Assembly (NCBI RefSeq): GCF_018987235.1
Contig: NZ_CP072197.1
Coordinates: 930,001-994,000, forward strand
Source: Lactobacillus crispatus
GTDB lineage: Bacteria; Bacillota; Bacilli; Lactobacillales; Lactobacillaceae
Length of the DNA stretch: 64,000 bases
Reading direction: 5' to 3'
The notes under the pieces are model-generated. The model saw only the letters and a list, made by a program, of their open reading frames with translations, did no database searches and was not told the origin of the DNA. The translations under genes were made by a program, and so were the position numbers. Positions 43,891 through 55,577 of the stretch are shown here, in pieces (the first letter of the stretch is position 1; every line of letters starts with the position of its first letter).

Positions 43891-46800
43891 AAAGATAGTA
43901 AACGATCTATTAGAAATTAGACATGGAAGTAGATCAGTTTTCAATTGAAAATTTTTATGTATAAAACATAAAGTCACAATAAAGAAAGGAAAAGTATAAA
44001 TTTCTATAAGGTTAAAAGTCGGATAGTCACAACCTAATTCCATGTTATATATGGCAATGAACAATGTTATTCAATAAGCATTCTGAAACCAAGCAACGCT
44101 TTGGAATTCGTAAATTAACAATTGGTGTAAGTTCAGTTTTGTTGTCAACCTTATTCTTAACTGTAAACAATGGTCAAAAGGTTAACGCTGCAACAGGTGA
44201 TACTGTTACTAATGCAGATAGTAATAAGGCTGATGCATCTGTTACAAAAGAAACTGAAGCTAACAAGTCAAATAATGATAGTAGCAGTGTTAGCTTAACT
44301 AATACCTCAAATGGTACTGATAGTACCGAAAAGCAAACAACTGAAGTAGAAGATAAAAGTGCAGATACAACTACTAACGGTAGTGCTAAAGCAGATGACA
44401 CTAAGGTGACTGAAGATAAACCATCTGACAGTAGTAGTGATCAAAAGCTAACCGAAGATAAAACAGCTAACAATGATAATGAAAAGCAAAATCAGCAACC
44501 AGATAAGACAGCTATTGATGCTAAAAGCTCAGATACTAGTGAAAAAAGTGAAAAAGCAGTTACACCAGCTAATAATGAGCTAGCTAAAGCAACTGTTAAT
44601 AAATTAGTAGCTATACCAGCTAATAATAAGCTAGCTAAAGCAGCTGTTAATAAATTTACAACAGATGCTTCTACACCGGTATTATCACAATCTGCTGAAA
44701 ATGGTAATATGACTCTCTCGATTAGTTTGCCAGAACTTTCAAATAAAGATTATATTCCTCAGACGATTAAGTTAAACGCAACTAATGTAAATTCTGGTGA
44801 CAAAATTGTTATCAAAGTTAAAAAAAGCTCAGCGTACGGTTTTGCTAAAGAGAACTTTCCAATTGGAACAGTTACCGAATTCGATCAAGGGGCTTATAAG
44901 GTATTTCAAATAGTTCTCAATACTACTGGTAAATTTGAATATAAAATTACAGCTAAAAGGACCAATAATTATCAGGGACAAGCCAGTCCGATGCAAGATA
45001 CAGGAGTAACTACAAAAGATATTCAGTGGTCTATCAACGGTGAAGATCAAGCACCATTGTCATTTAAACAGACAATAATTCCAGAGTTAATTTCAAACGG
45101 AGTTAGTCTAGCAAAAGCAACTGGAGATAAAAACACTGATTTTACAGAAGTTGCTCCTAATGAAGATTACAACTTTGTTTATTACATGGGTGAAAATGAT
45201 GGTCTGGTTCATGACGGATCATATATGGCAGGCGTTGTTAATAGTGCGGTTAATTATGGTACGACAATTACAATTCCAGTTCCTGAAAATTTCCTTTTAA
45301 ATCAGGAAGTAAGTGATAAGGCCAATAAAGAGCGTGGCTTAACTGGCTTTACCATGACACAAGATGGGATGGGCAAAGATGTAATTATTACTGTTCCTAA
45401 AGGTCAGAGCGCGCAAGGCTGGAATAGCGGTGGTAGATATTATACATTAACTGGTAAATTTGTTTATGATCAGATTCCAGAAGAACCTACTACCGTGACA
45501 GCTAAAAGAGATAGTGTCATTGATCAAATTTATACTTCAGATGGTCAGAGAATTACCGCCAAAGGAAAGCCATTTAGTGTAACTATTTCTGGTAAAAAGG
45601 GTAGACCTGCTTCAGGACCACTTAGTCTTTCAGCTTCAGGAGCGATTTCTAATAATCAACTTTTATTAGATTCAAATCCTAATAATGATCCGGTAGCTGT
45701 AAACTGGTTTGGTTATAGCAATGATTACGATAATATTGAGAATGCCAAAATAAAGTTAGATTTGGCAGATGGCTTGTATGTAACTGGGATTAAGACCCCT
45801 AAAGACCTAGGAACTGTCTATAACAATATTGGTAATATTCAGAGTTATACATATGAAATGACATTAACTAATGGTCAGAAAATTACGGGTACAGTAAAAG
45901 CTGGTGATATTGCTAAGTCTACTGCCACCACTACGGATGCAGATAACAATCAAACTATTATCGGTATTAGAAGCATTGTTTTTACACCAGACACCAATAC
46001 AATTGGTAAGGATACCAAAACAGATAATCTCCCTAACCCTGGACGTATTGTTGACCAAGAGGATAGAATAGATGGTAAAAATCCATCAAATGTCTTTATT
46101 GCCTTGGGACATTTGAGTCATACATATGATAATGGATCACAAGTAAAGGCTAATGATAAATTAACTTCAAGTATTACTATTTTTGGTAGTAATTTTAGAC
46201 CAGATAGGTATAATAACAAGCCAATAGTTTCATATACAAGTAGTAACACTCAAACAGTATTTGATACATCTCAATATAAAGCATCGCTGAGCACTTATGG
46301 TGGACAAAATTCAACCAATCCAGGAAACCAAAATGCCGGAGGCATTTCTTTAGGCGACGGTGGTGGTGGATCAAATTATGATTATATTTTTGAGCCAATC
46401 TTTTATTATGTAGTACCAGATAATGCGGTATATAGTGGTGGTGCAATTAGTAGATTAAATTCTAACGGTAATGAGTCGCCAGTTCCTGTAGTGACTAAAT
46501 ATTTCGTTAATGGTCACCAGGTAGTTAAGCTTGATTATAGTAACACAAACTATTACTATAATACTAAATATGGAACTAACAATGGTATTCCTTTAGATAA
46601 TGCAAATAACCAACCATCGAATACTAGGTCATGGGAAATCTATGCATACAGTAAAGACATTCCTCTTTTGAATAATAGTTATACATCCGGTAAGTTTTTA
46701 ACACCTGAAAATGCAGAAAAATCAGGTTCAACTGTGAAGCTAGACCCTAGCAAATTCTACTATGTTGGTGGAGGAACCTGGACAATTAATACAGCATCAG

Positions 46801-49800
46801 CTGTAGTTCTAGCCGATGCTGCGAATGGTAATAAAAATCCTGATGGTCTTTATGCTCAAAATGGTACATCTGATGATAAAGGATCAGATGGGATGAACTT
46901 TAGAGTAAATGTAGTAAATTACGATATGACAACAGATCTAAAAGATCTAACTGGATTTATCAATTTACCAGTCAAAGGATACAACAATACCACAACTAAC
47001 TTCTTTTTGAGTGGTCCAGTTGATGTTCCAGATGGTACAGTTTTGTATTCAACTAGCTCAACTGATTTACCATCAGGTGTACATGCGAAGACACCTTCAA
47101 CTGATAACTTTTTAACTAAAGAACAAGTTGAAGCAAAGATTGCTAGTCGTGAGATGAGTTGGTCTGATGTTAAGTCAATTGCAGTAAAATATGATACTGT
47201 CAAGGCTAATTCCGCAACTAAAGACATTTATATCCACGGAACAGATCCAGATATTACTAAAGATGCAGGTAAAGTTGCTCAAATCTCTTGGGGATTATAT
47301 GGTGGTAACGATATGCCACCATTGGTAAAGAAAAATGCTTCTACGATAGTTATTTCTGGCTCATCAACAGTAAAAACTAGATTGCACTATGTTGATCCAA
47401 AAGGTAAGGATCAATATGTTGATGTTCCAACAATGTCAAAAACTTATAAAGATAATGTTGACACCATGCGGGATTCAGATTTTAATGAGAAGAATATTCC
47501 TGCAAGCCTGATTCCTCAAGGATACGAATTAGTACTACAAAATGAAAATGGTAAGGCTGTTGCCGTAAAATCAATTATTGATAATGGTGGTAAGACTTGG
47601 GTAACTGATGCAGAAGACGGTTCAGCTCAATTTGGCAAACTAGTTCTTTATAATTTTGATGGTGATACTGTTCAATTTGAGTTGACGCCAAAAATTGATA
47701 AGGCTACTCAAACAGTTAACCGTACTGTGCATTTTGTTAGTGATGGTGATAGTCCACAAAAGCTTGCTAATGATGTATATGAAACTGCAAAAATAACTGA
47801 ATTGACTAATGAAGTTACTGGTGAAAAGCAATATTCAGCTACTATTACTGCTGGTGGTGTTACAATTGATGCTCCAGTAGTTGTAGGTCAAGATGGTCAG
47901 ATATCCATATCTTTTCCAGCAACTACAATTCCAGAAGTGAATAAGTATTATGTTGTTGATAGTACTAAGAGTGAAGCTGACGCAATTAGCCCTACATTTA
48001 CTTTCACTAAAGATGGTAATTTAGTTATCGAAAATACTGTGAAATATGCTCCAGTTAAGCAAGAATTACAAGTCCAAGTTTACGATGATGATGCAAACGA
48101 TCCTAGTCAAGCATTAGATACCACCGACAGTTGGCAAAAAGGTACCTGGAACAGATGCTGAATTTCCACCAAATGAATGGAGCGAAGCTAATGCAACCAG
48201 TACTTCAACTAGAACCATTCACTACGTATACGATGATAATACTTTTGTAAATGGGGTTAACGTAAGCGGACAAGCTGTCCCTGGATTAAACGACATTATT
48301 CAAAAAGTTAACTTTGCTCAATCTGCTAAAATCAATCTAGTAACCGGTGATGTTTCATATCAAGGAGACTGGAATGCAATTAGTTCAACAACCACTAATC
48401 AACAGGGTGAAAAAGTGGCTAACCAAGAGAATGGTAACTATGCAGAAGTTATTTCTCCATCTTCTAAGACCGGCTATCCTGAACTTAAAGGATATACAGC
48501 TCACCAAGAAGTAGTTAATGCTAGTCAAGCAACTCATGGTGTTGATATTGGACAGGTTTTAGTTAAATACACTGCAAATGATTCTTTAGTTCAAATAGAA
48601 TATGTCGATCAAGATACTGGTCTTGCACTTAAAGTTGATACTAAGAATGGTAAGAGTGGTGAAACATTCGACTATTCAACTACTGATACAATTGCAGACT
48701 ATGAAAAGAGCGGATATGAATTAGTTCATGATGGATTTACTGAAAATGACGGTAATCTTAATAATAAGACTTTTGATTCATATGATGATGTTCCAGATAA
48801 TCACAGACCAGAAACGATTAATCAGAAGTGGAAAGTAACTTTAAAACATAAGAAGATAACTGTAACTAATGATGATCCAAAAGATCCAGATGGTAAGATT
48901 ACTACTGATAAGGGATATGATCATAACTATCCAACTGGTGTGAGTGAAACTGACTTAAACAATACAGTTAGAAGAAATATTTCCTTTATTTATACTGATA
49001 AACCAGAAGGTAGAAACCAAGCTTTCCCTACTGAAACACAAGAAGTAGCTTATAAACGTCAAGCTACAATTGATTTAGTTAAACTTGCCAATGGTGATAG
49101 TGATGCTGTTTCATATTCAAACTGGGAACCTAAAGAAGCAGGCAAAGAAAGTTTTGACAGTTATCAAGTTAAACCGATTAAGGGCTATGTAGCTAATTAT
49201 GAACTGGTTCCAAGTGCTGATGTTCATAAAGACCAAGATGGTAAAGCTGAAAATGGACAGGATGTTGTAGTTAAGTATTCACCAGTTGGGAAGATCATCC
49301 CTATCGATAAAGATCGTAACGAAATTCCTAATGCACCAACTCCTGAATACAACAACGATCCAACTGATCCAACTAAGACTACAACAACCGATGTTCCTGA
49401 AATTCCAGGCTATCATGCTGAAGTGCCAAACGTAACTCCAGATAATCCACTTGAAGATACTAAGGTAGTTTACGTTAAGAATACGCAGGTCATTGATTTA
49501 GTTTATGTTGATACAAAGACCAATACAACTTTAACTACTCAAAACGACGTAGCACATGGTGATTCTGGTTCAACGATCCCAACTAGTGTAACCGATACTC
49601 TGAATTCAACTATTCAAAGTTACTTAGATAAAGGCTATGTAATTGATCCAGATAAAGTTAGCGGAACAGTTCCTGATACTTTTGACTTTAGTGATCAAGC
49701 CGCTAATGGTGCAGATAAAGAACATCAAGTTGTGACGATCTACTTAACTCATGGTACTGTAACAGTTACTGGTAATGATCCAAAGACCCCAGGTAAACCA

Positions 49801-49827
49801 ATTAATCCTGAGGATCCTAATGGAAGT

Positions 49828-50400
49828 AAGTATCCATCAGAAGCTGGAAAAGATAATTTAGTAATTTCTAGCCAAAATATTATTCATTATTATGATGAGG
49901 CTGGTAATAAGATACATGATGATAAAGTGACTACTGACGATAGTACATTAACTAGAACAGTAACTATTGATAAAGTTACAGGCGACGTAATCAATCCTGG
50001 TAAATGGACTGGTGGCAAGGAATATGGCAATGTTAATACACCGGTAGTTAACGGTTATTATGTTGATAAAGCCAGTGCCAGTGCCGGTGCAAGTACCGTA
50101 ACTCCTGCTGATGCTGATCCTAATAGTGGACGCGTACATAATGGAGTAATTACTAATGAAACTACAGTGATTTACCACCCAATGGGTCACATTATTCCAA
50201 TAGATAAATCAGGCAACCCAATTCCAGGTGCTGAAACTCCAATCTTTAATAATGATCCTAATGATCCAACCAAAGGATCTACAACTAAGTCACCAATTAT
50301 TCCTGGTTATCATCTTGAAACTCCTAGTGATTCAGCAATCACTCCTGATGAACCAGGTAAGGATCGTCCAGTAATTTATGTAGCTGATACTCAAGAATTG
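49828..50400 (+). repeat. Long internal repeat of the mucus-binding protein, copy 1
   Basis: A unit of about 190 residues from YPSEAGKDNLVISSQNIIHY to PVIYVADTQEL. Copy 2 is nearly identical at DNA level, with a 6-base difference in the KASASAG / RVSAG stretch. Confidence 0.85.
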
Positions 50401-50738
50401 AAGGTTCAAGTCTTTGATCTAGATGGAGATACTCCTGATGAACCGCTTAAGACTGATAAAACAGGTGCAACTGTTGACTTTACAGGTGACTCCTTCACTA
50501 ACTTCTCAAGTGATGTAGCAACTAACGTAGACTCATTGATTAAGTACTATACTGATCGTGGCTACCTAGTTAAAACTAAACCAAGCGATGAAGAATTATC
50601 TGGCAAGTTTGATGGAGATAAAACTCAAACACAGTATCTGAAATTACAACTAGTGCATGATAAAGCGACAGTTAGCGGTGAAGATGAAAATACTCCAGCA
50701 CCTGATACTCCAATTAATGAGAATGATCCTGATAGTGT

Positions 50739-51306
50739 TAAGTATCCGTCTGACGTAAGTAAAGATAATTTAGTAATTTCCAGCCAAAATATTATTCATT
50801 ATTATGATGAGACTGGTAATAAGCTACGTGATGATAAAGTTACTACTGACGATAGTACATTAACTAGGGAAGTAACTATTGATAAAGTTACAAGTGACGT
50901 AATTAGTACTGGTAAATGGACTGGTGGTAAGGAATATGAAAATGTTAATACACCGGTAGTTAATGGTTACTATACTGATAGAGTCAGTGCCGGTGCAAGT
51001 ACCGTAACTCCCGCTGATGCCGATCCTAATAGTGGACGCGTACGTAATGGAGTAATTACTAATGAAACTACAGTGATTTACCACCCAATGGGTCACATTA
51101 TTCCAATAGATAAATCAGGCAACCCAATTCCAGGTGCGGAAACACCAATCTTTAATAATGATCCTAATGATCCAACCAAAGGATCTACAACTAAGTCACC
51201 AATCATTCGTGGTTACCATCTCGAAACTCCTAGTGATTCAGCAATCACTCCTGATGAACCAGGTAAGGATCGTCCAGTAGTTTATGTAGCTGATACTCAA
51301 GAATTG
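50739..51306 (+). repeat. Long internal repeat of the mucus-binding protein, copy 2
   Basis: From YPSDVSKDNLVISSQNIIHY to PVVYVADTQEL. The high DNA identity to copy 1 over more than 560 bases indicates recent duplication or gene conversion, and makes this part prone to recombination and to assembly errors. Confidence 0.85.
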
Positions 51307-52520
51307 ATTCTAAAGGTCCATGATGAGGATACTCAAAGCTACTTAGGAGATCCGGTAATTTTTGATGGTTATACTGATCAAGAGGTTGGCAATTCTCCAG
51401 TAGATAAGCTTGAAGAATTAAAGAAGAAATATCTCGATCTTGGCTATGAAATTGTTGAGATCCCTCAATTGGATAAGAACTATGATGATACACCAAATGT
51501 AGGTGGAGAACCAGATAAAGAGCCACAAGTTTTTGTTCTTAAGGTTAAACATCGAATTGTACCAGTTACTCCTGATGATCCAAAGACACCTGATGATATC
51601 ATTCCAGATAGTAATCAAAATTATCCAGGAGGATTAACTGAGACTGATCTTTCTAGAACTATCACTCGTACGATCGTTGTTAACTTCCCAAGTGGTACAA
51701 GTCAAGAAATCAAACAAGTGGTTACCTATACTAGAACGGCAACTGTTGATGCTGTAACTAAGGAAGTAAAATATTCAGCTTGGACAACTAAGAATAGCGA
51801 TTGGCCTAAATATGTTGCTCCAGTTGTTCCAGGATATACTCCTGATAAGGATATGATCGAATTGACTTACGTTCCGGCTGATGGCAAGGATGTGACAGTT
51901 GAAATTAACTATACTGCTGATCCTGAGCCTGATGAACCGGCAACTCCAGTTAAGCCAGGCGAGCCTATTACTCCAGTTACGCCAACTAAGCCAACTACAC
52001 CAACTAAGCCGGTTAAGCCTACTAAGCCAAGTAAGCCTAAAAAGCCAGCTAAGCAGACAAAGCCTGAAGTTGTGAAACCTGTTAAAGAAACAAAAGGCAA
52101 GCAACTTTATGGTAGTGCTCAAGCTAAAGTTGACAGTAAGGCTGCTCAGAATGTTGTAGACAAAAACAAAGCTAATGGAACTAACGATAAGAAGTTACCA
52201 CAAACTAATGGTGAAAGTAATTGGCAGCTTTCACTTCTAGGTGTGGGTGTACTTGCACTTGCATTATTAGTTTTGAAGAAAAAGAGAGACGATGAATAAT
52301 CGTTAACAAAAAGACTTACAATTAGTGGCTCTTTGACAAATCCTGTTGATAATGAGTAAATGAATAGAATCAAGCAACCATTAAAAGGCTGTTTGGTTCT
52401 TTTTCTTTGTACAGATTTTCTTCCAAACGAATTGTAAGTAAGCGTCAAATAACCGGGTATCTGTTTTAGCCTTCATTTTTCAGGTATTCTAATCTCATCA
52501 AATTAATGGAGGTTACGAAT

Positions 52521-52697
52521 ATGATCGAAAAACAACAACCCATTGTGTCACTTGGACATTCAACTAAGCCTAAAAAGGCTCGTCCACCACGTAATAATTT
52601 ATTGCTTAATCTAAAAAAGGATGACTTAGAACTGAAGTTCTACAGTAGTTTAGATACTGAAATTATGAATAAGCTGCTTGAGAAAGTCTTATTATGA
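52521..52697 (+). CDS. IS66 accessory protein (OrfA-like)
   Basis: 58 residues, MIEKQQPIVSLGHSTKPKKA..., with GGAGGT at eight bases. The short first ORF of lactobacillus IS66 elements. Its stop overlaps tnpB (ATGA). Confidence 0.65.
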   Translation: MIEKQQPIVSLGHSTKPKKARPPRNNLLLNLKKDDLELKFYSSLDTEIMNKLLEKVLL

Positions 52698-53041
52698 TTA
52701 GGCTCAGTGATTTGGGTCAAGTCTACATCGTTTGCGGTAAGACGGATCTGCGTAAAGGCATTGATGGCCTAGCAACTTTAGTTAAAGAACAGTTTGAACT
52801 TGATCCTTTTAGTGGTAAAGTTTTCCTCTTTTGCGGCGGAAGCAAGGACCGCTTCAAAGCCCTTTATTGGGACGGACAAGGTTTTTGGCTGCTCTACAAA
52901 AGATTTGAAAATGGAAAATTGAACTGGCCCAGGAATCAAAATGAAGTTCAAGCTTTATCTTCTGAGCAGGTCGACTGGCTAATGAAGGGCTTCGCAATCA
53001 ATCTAAAAATAAAGAACACGAAAGCGTGCGAATTCTACTAA
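52694..53041 (+). CDS. tnpB: IS66 TnpB protein (IS66 Orf2)
   Basis: 115 residues with the family phrases VYIVCGKTDLRKGIDGLA and VFLFCGGSKDRFKALYWDGQGFWLLYKRFE. Complete. Required for IS66 transposition together with TnpC. Confidence 0.9.
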   Translation: MIRLSDLGQVYIVCGKTDLRKGIDGLATLVKEQFELDPFSGKVFLFCGGSKDRFKALYWDGQGFWLLYKRFENGKLNWPRNQNEVQALSSEQVDWLMKGFAINLKIKNTKACEFY

Positions 53042-53105
53042 CACTTGACATCGCGCGCTTTTTTGATATTCTTTTAACTAATAAATTTAGGAGGAAGTTT
53101 ATTAG

Positions 53106-54519
53106 TTAAAAGAAAATTTAGAAAAGACTATTGCTCAACAAGCAACTACAATTCAAAACTTAACTGATGAAATCAAGCTCCTCCGTGAACAAGTAGCTTA
53201 CTTGACGCAGAAGCGTTATGGCAAATCTTCAGAATAAATGCCTTTAAATGGACAAACAAGTCTCTTTGATGAACCTGATGCTCAAGATGACGGAGAACGT
53301 CCCCGACGCCGCAGTTCAGACTATTACTTATAACAGAAAAACTCAGCGCAGGAAAAGAGCCGACCTGCTAGCTGCCCTTCCAGCTGAAGAAGTTCACCAT
53401 GAATTAGGCGACAAGCATTGTCCTGATTGTCATTATGAACTGATTGAGATAGGCAAGCAGTCAGTTCGCCAAGAATTATTGTTTATCCCAGCTCAACTTA
53501 AAAGGTTAGACCATATCCAACATGCTTACAAATGTAAATATTGCAGTCAAAGAAATCTTAGCGACAAGATCATTAAAGCTGCAGTACCTAAAGCTCCCCT
53601 AAACCATGGTCTAGGTTCAGCTTCACTCATCGCTCATTCACTTTATCAAAAATATGAAATGAAGGTGCCGGACTATCGCCAAGAAAGCGACTGGAAGAAG
53701 ATGGGACTAGAAGTTTCAAGACAGATGTTAAATTATTGGGATTTGAAAAGCAGTCAATACTACTTTAAACCAGTGTATGATCTGCTTAAGCAAAAGCTGT
53801 TAATGCGGCCAATTTTACATGCCGATGAAACTTATTATACAGTCTTAGAAAGTAAAACAATCAAGACTTACTATTGGGTCTTCCTTTCAGGCAAACATGA
53901 TCAATACGGGATTACACTCTATCATCATGATCCTTCCCGGAGTGGCAAGGTTGCCTTAAACTTTTTAGGAAACTATCCCGGTTATTTGCACTGTGATATG
54001 TGGCAGGCTTATGAGCAATTGCCAAAAGCAACTTTAGTTGGCTGCTGGGCTCATGTTAGAAGAAAGTTTCACGAAGCCGTACCACAACAGGCTTCTGAAA
54101 AGTCCCTTGCCCAAAAAGGACTCAACTACTGCAATCGCATGTTTTACTTAGAACAAACCTGGGAGAATTTGAGCAAACAAGAACGTTACCAGCTAAGACA
54201 AGCAAAGCTCAAGCATCAAGCTACTTTTGAGCATGTCTTGCTTGATGGCAATTTAGAATTATCTAACAATAAGGCCGAACGCGCTGTAAAATCACTCGTC
54301 ATGGGCCGGAAGAATTGGTTATTTTCTCAAAGTTTTGAGGGTGCTACTGCAAGTGGCTTTATTCTAAGCTTAATTGAAACTGCCAAGAGAAATGGCCTTG
54401 ATCCTGAAAAGTACTTGAATTATTTGCTTCAGAAATTACCGAATGAAGAGATTCTGGATTCGGAACCCCTTGAAGCTTATTTACCGTGGCAAGAGAAGAT
54501 CCAGGTAAATTGTAAATAA
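53106..54519 (+). pseudogene. tnpC: IS66 transposase TnpC, broken near the start
   Basis: The N-terminal leucine-zipper part (KENLEKTIAQQATTIQNLTD...RYGKSSE) has no start codon (TTA after AGGAGG) and ends in TAA at 53235. A frameshift follows near 53303 (DDGERP to PDAAVQTITYNRKT). From there the frame is open to 54519. It has the zinc-finger region CPDCHYEL, the catalytic blocks LHADETYYTV, YLHCDMWQAYEQLP, and EGATASGFILSLIETAKRNGL. An ORF from 53248 remains but lacks the N-terminal domain. Confidence 0.85.
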
Positions 54520-54776
54520 AAGAACTTAAATAACCGTCTCAGTATAACAGTAACTGGGACGGTTTTAAGTACACTATTTTATTTGACGCTTATTCTTTAT
54601 CTTTAATATCAAGCTCGAATTTGATACAATGGTTAATTGAGGACATAGAAATCACCTTTATTTATAAGAATTTGTGTGGAAACGATTTTTATTAAAGAGG
54701 ACTATGTCCTCCTTTTTTAATGCAATAAAAAACCTGTTAACAGCTTATCATATTGATAAGTCATCAACAGGAAAAA

Positions 54777-54857
54777 TTATAGAGCCATAAAAATCAGCAA
54801 AGCAATTATGAAGGTTGCGAATGCCAACATTAGCATGAGTACCTGGTAGACGCTCAC
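54777..54857 (-). pseudogene. Type I holin-like toxin (Hol-Tox), C-terminus replaced by ISL3 end
   Basis: A 26-residue frame MSVYQVLMLMLAFATFIIAL-LIFMAL matches the putative holin-like toxin family (MSVxxALxLMxxFGTFIxxL...), whose members end in a basic tail. Here the frame enters the ISL3 end (GGCTCTATAA), which supplies the stop and removes the tail. GTG start after AAAAAGG. An extended -10 (TGGTATAAT, complement near 54945-54955) lies upstream. An antisense RNA would be expected on the plus strand. Confidence 0.6.
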
Positions 54858-54962
54858 GGGCTGTAATCCTTTTTAAAGAATAGTCCATTGGAACCACCCC
54901 ATTTCAAGAAGACAGCCATCGCCCATAAAACTTCTCGCAACGAAGATTATACCATACGGAGA

Positions 54963-55124
54963 CTATTGATTGGGTTCTTTTTTAGCTAACTCTTCTCGGC
55001 GCTTCTTGATGACTTCTTCAATTTTGACTAGATCTTCCTCTTTAGCAAAAGTAAGGATGAATTGCCGAGTGCGAAAGAGTTCACCAGCTCTATTCCACTT
55101 GGATACAAAACTAAACATTCCCAT
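54963..55124 (-). CDS. Small basic protein upstream of the toxin, 53 residues
   Basis: MGMFSFVSKWNRAGELFRTR..., preceded by GGAGGG at eight bases. Helical and charged (EEDLVKIEEVIKKRREELAK). It ends 106 bases upstream of the toxin start on the same strand. No known family. Confidence 0.55.
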   Translation of the reverse strand: MGMFSFVSKWNRAGELFRTRQFILTFAKEEDLVKIEEVIKKRREELAKKEPNQ

Positions 55125-55139
55125 TAAATTCCCTCCGCG

Positions 55140-55384
55140 ATGTTCGATAACTAAATTATAGCACCGATTTTTGAACCATTGTTGTAGCGCACTCGACAGA
55201 CACCAAGTACGCTATAACATAGTAGCGTTCATTGAGTTCCCGTTAGTTAATAAAATGCTAAAATAGTGAGACTGGATATGATAAGCAAGCACTCATCTTA
55301 GTCAAATTGCTGTAGAAATTAATCCTTAGAAAGCAGCAACAAACCGCACTGTCTCAGTGTTTGAGGCAATGTGTGATTGGGATG
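55140..55384 (+). other. Intergenic, nothing identified
   Basis: No credible frame. The phrase AGCGCACTCG and nearby GTACGCTATAAC/GTAGCGTTC show weak complementarity. The last 80 bases do not clearly resemble the leaders of arrays 1-3. Confidence 0.3.
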
Positions 55385-55474
55385 AGTCGGACAACACATG
55401 TGGAGGTGATCCTTTGAGCGTCAAGTTTGGCAATTTTTGAGTTATTGTATTCTCCACACATGTGGAGGTGATTA
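55385..55474 (+). CRISPR. CRISPR array 4 remnant upstream of cas3
   Basis: The first repeat keeps only its last 20 bases (CACATGTGGAGGTGATCC preceded by unrelated sequence). A 34-base spacer follows, then a full repeat at 55447 that loses the final two bases (GGTGATTA). Loop is ACAT. The leader-side half is deleted, so crRNA production is doubtful. Confidence 0.8.
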
Positions 55475-55577
55475 AAAAAGTGATAACTGTGTTCTGATAT
55501 TCATTGGTATGAAGTAAACAAGTATACGAATTCTAATATGTATGAATTAAAGATTGTAAATTATACGAGAGAAAAGA

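Larger units (their letters stand above)
44064..52299 (+). pseudogene. Giant sortase-anchored mucus-binding (MucBP) protein, one frameshift
   Basis: The 5' frame (44064-48161) starts with a YSIRK-type signal (RFGIRKLTIGVSSVLLSTLF) and a Ser/Thr/Asp-rich stalk with two copies of PANN-LAKA-VNK. A large non-repeat adhesin region follows. At about 48126-48130 the frame shifts: GACAGTTGG reads as stop-bound DSWQ, while the -2 alternative continues TVGKKVPGTDAEFPPNEW with no further break to 52299. Loss of one AC from GACACAG would explain it. The 3' part has MucBP domains and ends PTKPTTPTKPVKPTKPSKPK, LPQTNG, a hydrophobic span and KKKRDDE. Full length would be about 2740 residues. The frameshift could be phase variation, decay or a sequencing error. 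Confidence 0.85.
52438..54593 (+). mobile_element. IS66-family element nested in ISL3
   Basis: The ends GTAAGCGTCAAATAA (left) and ATAAGCGTCAAATAA (right, read inward) bound three genes in the usual IS66 order. No 8-bp duplication is visible (AATTGTAA vs TCTTTATC), consistent with the deletion of the ISL3 interior. Confidence 0.8.
52327..54786 (-). mobile_element. ISL3-family relic interrupted by IS66
   Basis: The left end GGCTCTTTGACAAATCCTGT starts 28 bases after the mucus-binding stop. The right end, read inward from 54786, is GGCTCTATAATTTTTCCTGT. Between them only the 5' part of the ISL3 transposase (start at 54646, MSSINHCIKFELDIKD) and its last 23 codons (to 52370, TIRLEENLYKEKEPNS) remain; the rest is replaced by an IS66 element. 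Confidence 0.75.

Noticed and set aside
43813..44064. Minus-strand 83-codon frame upstream of the adhesin
   Set aside because: Low-complexity frame over the promoter and leader of the adhesin; no start signal or domain pattern.
54970..55161. Plus-strand 63-codon frame
   Set aside because: Antisense shadow of the 53-residue minus-strand gene, which has a strong GGAGGG ribosome site.
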